Of a DNA stretch of 52,554 nt, positions 1 through 6,344 are shown in pieces. Both the position numbers and the translations under genes were made by a program. The stretch covers positions 1 to 52,554 of the forward strand of contig DAOVDI010000005.1 in assembly GCA_030669585.1 (NCBI GenBank), given 5' to 3'. Under the pieces are notes generated by a model. It was not told the DNA's origin. It saw nothing but the letters and a program-made list of their open reading frames with translations, and did not search any database. Each line of letters opens with the position of its first letter. The first letter of the stretch is position 1. The DNA is from Acidobacteriota bacterium. GTDB taxonomy: Bacteria; Acidobacteriota; Aminicenantia; Aminicenantales; Aminicenantaceae.

Positions 1-143
1 CTGCCAATAGGATCCCATCGAAAATCCCGCCAAGGAAGAAACAAACCTTCATTGGTGACTGTTTTTTCATACAACAGCGAACAAATTTCCCGGAAATGTT
101 TTTCAAACCAGGAGAACTTTATAACCTCGTTTTTGTCTTTCAC
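1..143 (-). CDS. Partial CDS, unknown protein (N-terminus only)
   Basis: An open frame begins with GTG at 143 and runs off the left edge of the window without a stop, giving about 47 residues. It starts MKDKNEVIKF and contains an aromatic-rich stretch (WFEKHF, LPWRDFRWDP). The GTG overlaps the TGA stop of the preceding gene in the arrangement GTGA, which is typical of translational coupling. That overlap and the absence of stops are the only support. No strong ribosome binding site is visible. The family cannot be recognised from this fragment. The neighbouring glycosidase-like gene suggests, without proving, a role in carbohydrate metabolism. Confidence 0.5.
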   Translation of the reverse strand, partial: MKDKNEVIKFSWFEKHFREICSLLYEKTVTNEGLFLPWRDFRWDPIG

Positions 144-1720
144 AGGAGAATCTCTATGGCCGCACCTTTTTTTATTACTGTCCGGAAATCCACATAGGCG
201 CTTTGCTCGATTACTGTGTTAATGAAATCAACTTTTTTGTTGTTTATCTTTACGCTTTGCCCGGATAATCCTTCGGGAAGAAGAATATGGAACTGAACAG
301 CCGCTTCTTCTGCTTCGATCTCAAGAACGATCTCCTTTTCTTCACTTCTGTACAGATAGCCAAATGAACTTCCGGATGCAGCGTACTGAAGCCGGACTTC
401 CGCCTCATTCACGCCGGCAGCCGGCCAGCGGGGAGACAATCGCACTGTACGAAACAGCTTCAGCCGGTCTTCAACTCCGGCTAATCCCTCTATCATTGCA
501 TAGAGCATTGCGCTCGAGCCCCACCCGTCTGTAGGGGTTGCCTCAGGGCTGGTGCTGGCCTCGACACTGGAAGGAGAACCGTCAGGAAAATACCAGAGAA
601 AGGTCTCGCCCGAATCCGCGATTTTTTCATAATATTGTGTGAGAATATCCACGCCATACGTTTCAAACCCATGGTCAAAAGCAGCCTTGGCCAGTTCCCC
701 TCCCACAAGAGGCAAAATACCGCCATTTATATAGGCGCCGGGTTTTAGTTTCTCGTCTCCAAAAATACCTGTTGGAAAAGGAGGATCAATGGAAAACCAT
801 TCTGCAAAGGCCTTGGTTTCCTGCCGGCGTTTCTTATACTCCCGGAGAATGCAAACAGCTTTTTCATGTGAAGCTGTACCGCGATTGATATCCATGGGAT
901 TGCTGAGACTCAACTGAGCTTCTTCCTCAACTCCAGGAATATCGACCGGAGTCAATTTCACAAAGTGGGTGTAGAACCGCCCGTTCCAGCACACACGGTT
1001 CATCCGCGACCGGATCCCTTCTGCCTGTTCACGCCAGTATTGGGCTCGGATCGGATTCTGAAAAAAATCATATAAAAGCTCCATGATCCTGAAAGCCTCA
1101 TAGTATCCGCTGTTATCGCCGTGCATGATCCCCCAGAAGGTATTATCCGTGATTTGAAATTCCAGCCAGTCGTTTTGTCCGGCAGTGTAGGCAAAATCCC
1201 AGGTGTCGATAGTATAGGCTCTTTTAACAAGCTGATGCTGGTCATCCCAGCGCTGTGGATCTGTGAGCACGTAATGGAGCGCTTTTTCCATATGAGGCAA
1301 AAGACCCTTGATCCACTGGTCGTCTCCGGCCGCCTGCCAGGCAATATAGGCGGCTTTGATGAGCCTGTATTCTACGTCAGCCTCCACCGGGACTCTCACA
1401 TATTTGGTCCAGTTCTCCCTCTGGCTGGGAAGTTTGTCCGGATAGGTGGTAAAATAATCAAAAATGCGGCCGTTTGCTGCCTGAGTAGCAGCAAAGTGTT
1501 CTACAGCACTTTTCATGTCCTTTTCGATGTACTTGGCGCCGCGAAGGATGTCGCTGTGGTCGCGTATCCAGATGGCTCTTGAGTCTGGCGAACGGTACCC
1601 GCGGACCTTCTCCCCGTCGATCTCCATATCCAGGGAATCCTGTTGCAGAAACGCCTTTATTCGAGGATAGAATTCGTCAAATTCCTTTTTTCCGGTTTTA
1701 ATAAAAGTCATATTTTCCAT
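140..1720 (-). CDS. (alpha/alpha)6-barrel glycosidase, glycogen-debranching/amylo-alpha-1,6-glucosidase-like
   Basis: The 526-residue protein has no signal peptide and is probably cytoplasmic. It looks like a six-hairpin glycosidase of the amylo-alpha-1,6-glucosidase/trehalase type. Early in the chain is WIRDHSDILRG, followed by alternating helical segments with conserved acidic and aromatic residues (VEADVEYRLIKAAYIAWQ, TIDTWDF, INGGILPLVGGELAKAAF, TPTDGWGSSAMLYAMIEGL). The last ~110 residues are strand-rich and look like a small beta domain. Predicted role: exo-acting hydrolysis of an alpha-linked oligosaccharide; the substrate cannot be read from sequence. It starts 15 bp after the GMP-synthetase gene, so the two are probably cotranscribed, and its stop overlaps the next start. 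The start is ATG at 1720. An in-frame ATG three codons later is possible, and neither has a good Shine-Dalgarno sequence. Confidence 0.7.
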   Translation of the reverse strand: MENMTFIKTGKKEFDEFYPRIKAFLQQDSLDMEIDGEKVRGYRSPDSRAIWIRDHSDILRGAKYIEKDMKSAVEHFAATQAANGRIFDYFTTYPDKLPSQRENWTKYVRVPVEADVEYRLIKAAYIAWQAAGDDQWIKGLLPHMEKALHYVLTDPQRWDDQHQLVKRAYTIDTWDFAYTAGQNDWLEFQITDNTFWGIMHGDNSGYYEAFRIMELLYDFFQNPIRAQYWREQAEGIRSRMNRVCWNGRFYTHFVKLTPVDIPGVEEEAQLSLSNPMDINRGTASHEKAVCILREYKKRRQETKAFAEWFSIDPPFPTGIFGDEKLKPGAYINGGILPLVGGELAKAAFDHGFETYGVDILTQYYEKIADSGETFLWYFPDGSPSSVEASTSPEATPTDGWGSSAMLYAMIEGLAGVEDRLKLFRTVRLSPRWPAAGVNEAEVRLQYAASGSSFGYLYRSEEKEIVLEIEAEEAAVQFHILLPEGLSGQSVKINNKKVDFINTVIEQSAYVDFRTVIKKGAAIEILL

Positions 1721-1735
1721 GATAATCAGGGGGTT

Positions 1736-2677
1736 TTAAATATACTCGATCGTACTCGGCGGTTTTGGAGTAATGTCATACACTACCTTGATTACACCAG
1801 AAATTTCTGTGGTTATTCTCTTTACAATTTTCTTTAAAACATCATATGGAATTTCCGTGATTTCTGCGGTTCTTGCATCTTCGCTTTCAATACATCTCAC
1901 TGCGATTATACTGCCGTAATTCCTTCCCAGGGCATTTTCATCCCCTTTCATGGTGGCATTATCCTTGAATAAGACAGCCAAACATTGGAACGGCTTAAGA
2001 GGCATAAGTTCTTCTTCAACAATATTGTTTGCCTTCCTTACTGTCTCAACCCTTTCTCTGGTAACCTCACCGATCACCCTTCCGGTCAGTCCGGGCCCTA
2101 AAAAAGGCATGGTATTAAATCGTGTTTGAGGCATTCCCAATTCCCGCGCGACCTCACGGACCTCCCATTTTACAAGATCAATAAGAGGCTCTATGGTTTT
2201 AAAACCATACTGCTCTTCAGGATCGATCCCAATTTGCGATAATATGTTATGCTGCGTTTTTACCCCTGCCTGGGTCTCCTCAACATCAGGCTTTATCGTT
2301 CCCTGCAGCAGACATTTTGCTCCACTTTCTTTTACGGCCTCACTTAAAACCGTATAAAAAGTATCTCTAAAGATCTTCCTTTTCTCTTCTCCATCCTCCT
2401 CTCCCTTAAGGGCTGTAAAAAATCGATCAGATACATCTTTTACTTCTACTGTTATTCCGATCTTTTTAAAGCTTGCCTGTATGGTTTCAGGCTCATTCTG
2501 TCTCATCATTCCTGTATCGAGGAAAATATTCTTAACCTTATCCCCCAGTGCTTTGTGCGCCAATATGGCTACAACAGAGCTATCCACTCCACCCGATAAA
2601 GCATTAATGGCAATATCATCTCCGACTATCTTTTTAATCTCTTTGATCTTCTCTTCAATAAAATAACTTACATCCAT
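1736..2677 (-). CDS. guaA: GMP synthetase, ATP-pyrophosphatase (synthetase) subunit without glutaminase domain
   Basis: The 313-residue protein corresponds to the C-terminal two thirds of GuaA. This is the part that adenylates XMP and aminates it to GMP in purine synthesis. The ATP-pyrophosphatase P-loop LSGGVDSSV is at residues 28-36. A GPGLTGRVIGEVT segment matches the conserved GPGLA.R region, and the chain ends KPPSTIEYI, close to the usual GuaA terminus KPPATIEWE. The class I glutamine amidotransferase domain is absent from this gene. That is normal in archaea but unusual in bacteria, where one fused chain is typical. A separate glutaminase subunit or free ammonia must supply nitrogen; none is encoded in the window. 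The start ATG at 2677 is preceded by AAGGAG at good spacing. The following glycosidase gene begins 15 bp downstream. Confidence 0.85.
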   Translation of the reverse strand: MDVSYFIEEKIKEIKKIVGDDIAINALSGGVDSSVVAILAHKALGDKVKNIFLDTGMMRQNEPETIQASFKKIGITVEVKDVSDRFFTALKGEEDGEEKRKIFRDTFYTVLSEAVKESGAKCLLQGTIKPDVEETQAGVKTQHNILSQIGIDPEEQYGFKTIEPLIDLVKWEVREVARELGMPQTRFNTMPFLGPGLTGRVIGEVTRERVETVRKANNIVEEELMPLKPFQCLAVLFKDNATMKGDENALGRNYGSIIAVRCIESEDARTAEITEIPYDVLKKIVKRITTEISGVIKVVYDITPKPPSTIEYI

Positions 2678-2735
2678 TTTAATCTCCTTGGATTTCCTGC
2701 TGCTTTCCTGCTTTCATTTTGAACTCTTATATTCA

Positions 2736-2776
2736 TTTTGGAATATTCATATCATATTCAAAACAACAGGGTCAAT
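2736..2776 (-). promoter_or_regulatory. Probable guaA promoter region with imperfect inverted repeat
   Basis: Reading on the minus strand upstream of guaA there is TTGACC (2776-2771) followed by AT-rich TATGAT/TATGAA-like hexamers, but spacing to any of them is not ideal. The same place holds an inverted repeat, TTTTG-GAATAT (2736-2746) against ATATTC-AAAA (2754-2763) with one bulged base. It could be an operator for purine control. The assignment rests on sequence pattern only. Confidence 0.3.
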
Positions 2777-2796
2777 ATAATCGGAGCATTTTTGCT

Positions 2797-2824
2797 TGAA
2801 GAATACTACGATTTATGCAATAAT
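2797..2824 (+). promoter_or_regulatory. Possible promoter of the RRM gene
   Basis: TTGAAG (2797-2802), a 16-bp spacer and CATAAT (2819-2824) make a plausible sigma-70-type promoter. Transcription would start near 2831 and leave a leader of about 120 nt before the RRM start codon, consistent with a regulated 5' leader. Confidence 0.35.
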
Positions 2825-2902
2825 GTGTTTGATTTAAAAGGATTGGGGAACGTTTCCAAACCGGTTTCATATTCCTCTCTTTTATTTCGCAAAATTTAAA
2901 AA

Positions 2903-2934
2903 AGAGAAGTTTCGGCTGCCTGCCGAGCTTTTCT
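2903..2934 (+). promoter_or_regulatory. 5' leader hairpin just upstream of the RRM ribosome binding site
   Basis: AGAGAAG (2903-2909) can pair with CTTTTCT (2928-2934), and inside this CGGC (2913-2916) pairs with GCCG (2922-2925). The hairpin ends a few bases before the AAGGAG ribosome binding site. It could modulate translation with temperature, as in cold-shock leaders; that role is inferred. Confidence 0.35.
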
Positions 2935-2952
2935 ACGTCAAAGGAGACAAAT

Positions 2953-3240
2953 ATGAATATTTATGTAGGCAATCTTTCGTTTAATGCCACTGAGGACGAC
3001 GTCAAGTCGGCTTTTGAGGCATACGGTGCCGTGGAAACCACATCCATTATCAAGGACAAATTCAGCGGCCAGTCAAAAGGATTTGGTTTTGTTGAAATGC
3101 CCAACAAGGAAGAGGCTGAAAATGCAATCCAATCTTTGAACGGCTCGGATTTTAAAGGACGGGCTCTCAAAGTGAATGAAGCCAAACCGAGAGAAAATCG
3201 GCCCAGGCAGGGAGGTTTCGGGAGAAACAGAGATTACTGA
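2953..3240 (+). CDS. RRM-domain RNA-binding protein (Rbp/cold-shock type)
   Basis: The 95-residue protein is a single RNA-recognition motif with a short basic tail. RNP-2 is seen as IYVGNLSF at residues 3-10, and RNP-1 as KGFGFVEM near residues 42-49 with the two stacking aromatics present. The tail after residue 80 is rich in Arg, Gly and Asn (RENRPRQGGFGRNRDY), like the glycine-rich tails of cyanobacterial Rbp and other bacterial RRM proteins, which bind single-stranded RNA and are often cold-induced. An AAGGAGAC ribosome binding site sits at ideal distance from ATG 2953. The gene stands alone between a structured leader and a strong terminator. Substrate RNAs are unknown. Confidence 0.9.
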   Translation: MNIYVGNLSFNATEDDVKSAFEAYGAVETTSIIKDKFSGQSKGFGFVEMPNKEEAENAIQSLNGSDFKGRALKVNEAKPRENRPRQGGFGRNRDY

Positions 3241-3291
3241 TCTACCCAATAAGGGAATGCAGTTTAAAAAAAACAACTACAAACAAACAAA

Positions 3292-3325
3292 AAAGGGACG
3301 GTTCTTTTGAATCGTCCCTTTTTAT
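3292..3325 (+). terminator. Rho-independent terminator after the RRM gene
   Basis: AAAGGGACGGTTC (3292-3304) pairs with GAATCGTCCCTTT (3309-3321), with one G-U pair and a TTTT loop, followed by a T-rich run. It ends the RRM transcript and implies that the downstream small gene has its own promoter. Because A-runs precede it, it may also work on the opposite strand. Confidence 0.85.
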
Positions 3326-3383
3326 TATACGCCGATTTAAGCGGTTTGAGCCGATAAAAAAACATATAAAATGAGGATATATT

Positions 3384-3539
3384 ATGGGGAAAAGCAAAAG
3401 AGCCTATAAGAGTGCAAAAAGAAGCAAGGAGCTGGCCCGCCAGAAAAAACAGGAAGAAAAATTGAAAAGGCGCCTTGAAAAAGAGAGTTTACAGCCCCGG
3501 GATAAAGAAAACCTTCCTCAAGAAGATTCTCTTGATTAG
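3384..3539 (+). CDS. Small lysine/arginine-rich basic protein, 51 residues
   Basis: ATG at 3384 is preceded by GAGGA with 6 bp spacing, and the frame runs 51 codons to TAG at 3537-3539. The protein begins MGKSKRAYKSAKRSKELARQ and is strongly basic and helical in its first 34 residues, with an acidic, proline-containing tail (DKENLPQEDSLD). Small proteins with a GKSK(R/K)AYKSAKR-type start occur in several bacterial groups as uncharacterised conserved proteins. The charge suggests nucleic-acid or ribosome binding, which is inference. It follows the RRM gene but is separated from it by a terminator. Confidence 0.6.
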   Translation: MGKSKRAYKSAKRSKELARQKKQEEKLKRRLEKESLQPRDKENLPQEDSLD

Positions 3540-3583
3540 AGAAAATTTTACAGAAAAATATATCATATAACGTTAGCGCCTAT

Positions 3584-3990
3584 CCTGGATTATTCACGGG
3601 TCGAGGAGAAGCCCAGGAAAAACAGTCTATAGAAGTCATTGAAGTCCATAGAAGTCTATAGAAGTCTATCGAAGTCAAAGAAGGCCAAGGGTTCAAGGAT
3701 TCGAGGATTCAAGGGGTCAAGCGAAAAGAATTGATTCCTATAGACTTCGATAGACTTCAATAGACTTTATTAACTCAACGAACCCAAAGAACCCAACAAA
3801 CTCCATGAACTCAAAGAGCTGGATTCCCGTTTCCACGGGAATGACGAGAGTACGAGATGAACGAGACAAACGAGATAAACGATTTTTTCCTACTGCGAAT
3901 GCGCCGCAACAAAGCAGATCGGCTCGCCCGTAGGGTAAAAAGATAGAAAGAGAGGATTCGAGGATTCTAGGGTTCGAGTGTTTTTATTAT
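3584..3990 (+). repeat. Composite mosaic repeat block A (10-, 8- and 9-bp arrays plus hairpin)
   Basis: There is no gene here. In order: the motif CTGGATTATTCACGGGTCGA (about 3585-3604); a degenerate array of the 10-bp unit GAAGTCTATA (3624-3680); an array of the 8-bp unit GATTCGAG/GATTCAAG (3690-3723); an inverted copy of the 10-bp array as TATAGACTTC units (3737-3770); 9-bp units of GAACCCAAA type (3773-3822); the hairpin TTCCCGT-TTCC-ACGGGAA (3824-3841); 9-bp units ACGAGATGA/ACGAGACAA (3843-3882); and a further 8-bp array (3950-3980). The direct and inverted 10-bp arrays could fold into a long stem. Related blocks occur at 45.1, 49.3 and 52.3 kb. Confidence 0.85.
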
Positions 3991-4007
3991 GCCCTGTTGA
4001 ATTTAGT

Positions 4008-4133
4008 GCCTGGACTATTTACGAGTCGAGGTTGCCGTAGCTGCGAGGAGTGGTTCGTGAATCTGTATTAATATACTGCGAACGGACGGCATCGCAGCAG
4101 ATGGGATAAGATCGGCTCGTAAATTGTTCAGGC
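4008..4133 (+). repeat. 126-bp element with terminal inverted repeats (MITE-like)
   Basis: The left end GCCTGGACTATTTACGAGTC (from 4008) and the reverse complement of the right end, GCCTGAACAATTTACGAGCC (ending 4133), match over about 22 bp with four differences. The interior is not palindromic and no protein is encoded. Part of the interior (CTGCGAACGGACGGCATCGC) resembles 3892-3925 in the adjacent repeat block. The left end is a variant of the dispersed CTGGATTATTCACGGGTCGA motif. No target-site duplication is obvious. Confidence 0.5.
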
Positions 4134-4180
4134 TATAATATCTATTCCTTAATGTCCAGCAGCAAATCCCTACATAATAT

Positions 4181-4209
4181 TTGACATTGTATCCGCGACA
4201 ATATAAAAC
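4181..4209 (+). promoter_or_regulatory. Probable promoter of the symporter/peptidase/hexosaminidase operon
   Basis: A perfect TTGACA (4181-4186) is followed by TATAAA (4202-4207, 15 bp spacer) or TAAAAC (4204-4209, 17 bp spacer). The transcript would start about 10 nt before the start codon. A small inverted repeat, ATTGT...ACAAT, overlaps the spacer and might be an operator. Confidence 0.5.
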
Positions 4210-4226
4210 ATGGGCTTGAGGAATTG

Positions 4227-6332
4227 ATGCATATTTGGGGCCTGCACATCATAGACATCGCTATCATTTTGCTCTATATACTGGTCATCCTATGGCTTGG
4301 GAAACGGGCGGGACGCGGCACAAAGGACACAGGCGACTTTTACTTAGCCGGACGCAAGCTGGGAAAATTCTACCAGTTTTTCCTTAATTTCGGCTGCTCC
4401 ACAAACGCAGATCAGGCCGTGGCCGTATCCCGGGAGATCTACCGCCAGGGGATCGGAGGCATGTGGATCCAGTACCTCGTCCTTTTTCTAACTCCCTTCT
4501 ACTGGTTCACGACCTTTTTTTTCCGCCGTGTCCGCCTGACTACGATCGGCGACTTTTTTACCGAACGCTTCCGGAGCAAACCTTTGGGCGGAAGTTATGC
4601 GGTGTTTATCCTGCTGCTTTCCATCCTGGGCGGCGGGGTCGGCTATATGGTTGCAGCCAAAACCACGATGGCCATGACACCCAAATCTTTGGATGAATGC
4701 ACCTATGAAGAGCGTATCAGCATCGAACAATTCCGGGAATATCAGGGCCTGAAATCCCGTATGGATCAGGGACTCAGCACAGAGGGAAAAGCCCGTTATC
4801 TTGAACTCAACGAGAAAAATAAACGGGGCGAACTCCATTCTTTCATCTCTCACATCAACCCTGTTCTTTTTTATTTTATCTATGCGGCTATCGTGGCAGT
4901 CTACACAATGATGGGAGGATTCAAGGCCGCAGCCATCACGGACGCTATACAGGGAGTTTTGATCATCGTTTTTTCCCTGATCTTGATCCCTATCGGCCTG
5001 TCCAAGATTGGCGGGTTTGCAGGGCTTCATGCATCTGTGCCGGATTATATGTTCGAGCTCTTCGGTTCCGTGATCATGAGCGAATATGCCTGGTACACCA
5101 TCCTTGCAATGGTCCTGGCAAACCTGGTTTCCATCATCGCAGTGGCGCCCGGGATGCAGACCGCTGGTTCTGCCAAGAACGAGTGGACCGCCCGGTTCGG
5201 GATGATCGTTGGTATGTTTTTTAAGCGCTTCATCATGATCTTCTGGGCTTTAGCAGGACTGCTGGCGATCGGGCTCTATTTTGGAAAGCTCCACGACCCG
5301 GACCTTATCTGGGGGTTTATGACCAAAGACCTTCTTTTCCCGGGAGCTATCGGGCTAATGCTCGTAGGCATACTGGCGGCAAACATGTCCACGCTGGATG
5401 CCGGCGCTGTATCCTATTCCGCTCTGTTTATTAAAAATATCTATGAACCCATCAAGCCCAGCAGATCAGAAAAACATTATCTCAACGTTGGTCGCATTGC
5501 TATTGTCGGCACTCTATTCGGCGGGATTCTCGTAGCTCTCTTTATCGACAATCTGCTCGTGCTGTTCAAATATATGATTTCCATCCCTGCAATTTTTGGC
5601 GCATCCATCTGGCTGGGATTCATATGGCGCAGATTGACAAAAACGGCTGTTATCATCCAGGTTGTCCTCTGCCTGATGATTTATGCCTTAATCCCAAACC
5701 TTTTCCAGGGGATGAACTGGGCCAAAAACAATCTTGCCTTTCTTAAAGAAACCAGGCCGCTGACCGTTACCATCACAACCGGGGCCCTTAAGGAAGATGT
5801 GGAACAGGGGCGCGCTCAAGCCGTTGGCCAATCCATCAAGAAGCAGCACACCATTCCACCGGCAGGCATCTTTTTTGAAAACATCGCACTTACCGATCCG
5901 GCCGACCCGGCATCACCCAAAATGGGCCTGGGAAGATTCCATGCAGAGATCTGGGTTTTAAGCTGGCTCGGCATCGATTTTTCCCATTTCAAAAAAGCCC
6001 AGCTTGTAGCGGTCCGCTTTTTCTTTGACGCGCTGTTCCCTTTTGTCCTGCTTTTTCTCATCTCCTTTTTAACAAGACCTGTGAGAAAAATGCACCTGGA
6101 CCGTTTTTTCGCCAAGGTCCACACACCGGTCCAGGCGACAGAAGAATTGGAGAGGATCGCCCTTGAAGAAAATTACCGCCACCCGGAACAGCTTGAGAAA
6201 AACAAGATCTGGCCGGGATCGAACTGGGAGATCCACAAGCCCGGATGGATGGACTTTGCGGGATTTTTCGGAAGCTGGGTACTGGTCGGAGTGATCATTC
6301 TCCTTTTGTGGATCATGCTAAATATTAAATAA
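4227..6332 (+). CDS. Sodium:solute symporter (SSS/SLC5 family)
   Basis: The 701-residue inner-membrane protein opens with a TM helix (IIDIAIILLYILVILWLG) and the SSS signature region TGDFYLAGRKLGKF, and has a dozen or more hydrophobic segments. It predicts Na+-coupled import of a sugar, amino acid or organic acid; the substrate cannot be read. Two features are larger than in simple family members: a charged loop at about residues 150-210, and a long loop followed by extra TM helices in the C-terminal third. The start is ATG 4227, 4 bp after GAGGA; a TTG directly before it (4224) is an alternative. It is first in a plus-strand operon with a secreted dipeptidase and a hexosaminidase, suggesting uptake of products released from glycopeptides or peptidoglycan-like material. 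Confidence 0.88.
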   Translation: MHIWGLHIIDIAIILLYILVILWLGKRAGRGTKDTGDFYLAGRKLGKFYQFFLNFGCSTNADQAVAVSREIYRQGIGGMWIQYLVLFLTPFYWFTTFFFRRVRLTTIGDFFTERFRSKPLGGSYAVFILLLSILGGGVGYMVAAKTTMAMTPKSLDECTYEERISIEQFREYQGLKSRMDQGLSTEGKARYLELNEKNKRGELHSFISHINPVLFYFIYAAIVAVYTMMGGFKAAAITDAIQGVLIIVFSLILIPIGLSKIGGFAGLHASVPDYMFELFGSVIMSEYAWYTILAMVLANLVSIIAVAPGMQTAGSAKNEWTARFGMIVGMFFKRFIMIFWALAGLLAIGLYFGKLHDPDLIWGFMTKDLLFPGAIGLMLVGILAANMSTLDAGAVSYSALFIKNIYEPIKPSRSEKHYLNVGRIAIVGTLFGGILVALFIDNLLVLFKYMISIPAIFGASIWLGFIWRRLTKTAVIIQVVLCLMIYALIPNLFQGMNWAKNNLAFLKETRPLTVTITTGALKEDVEQGRAQAVGQSIKKQHTIPPAGIFFENIALTDPADPASPKMGLGRFHAEIWVLSWLGIDFSHFKKAQLVAVRFFFDALFPFVLLFLISFLTRPVRKMHLDRFFAKVHTPVQATEELERIALEENYRHPEQLEKNKIWPGSNWEIHKPGWMDFAGFFGSWVLVGVIILLLWIMLNIK

Positions 6333-6344
6333 AAGGATAAATCA

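Noticed and set aside
1121-1582. Sizeable open frames opposite the glycosidase gene, and similar ones throughout the window
   Set aside because: They lack recognisable motifs and ribosome binding sites and lie wholly opposite well-supported genes.
3624-3770. Regular direct repeats suggested a CRISPR array
   Set aside because: Units are 8-10 bp, degenerate and contiguous, without unique spacers of 25-40 bp, and there are no cas genes nearby.
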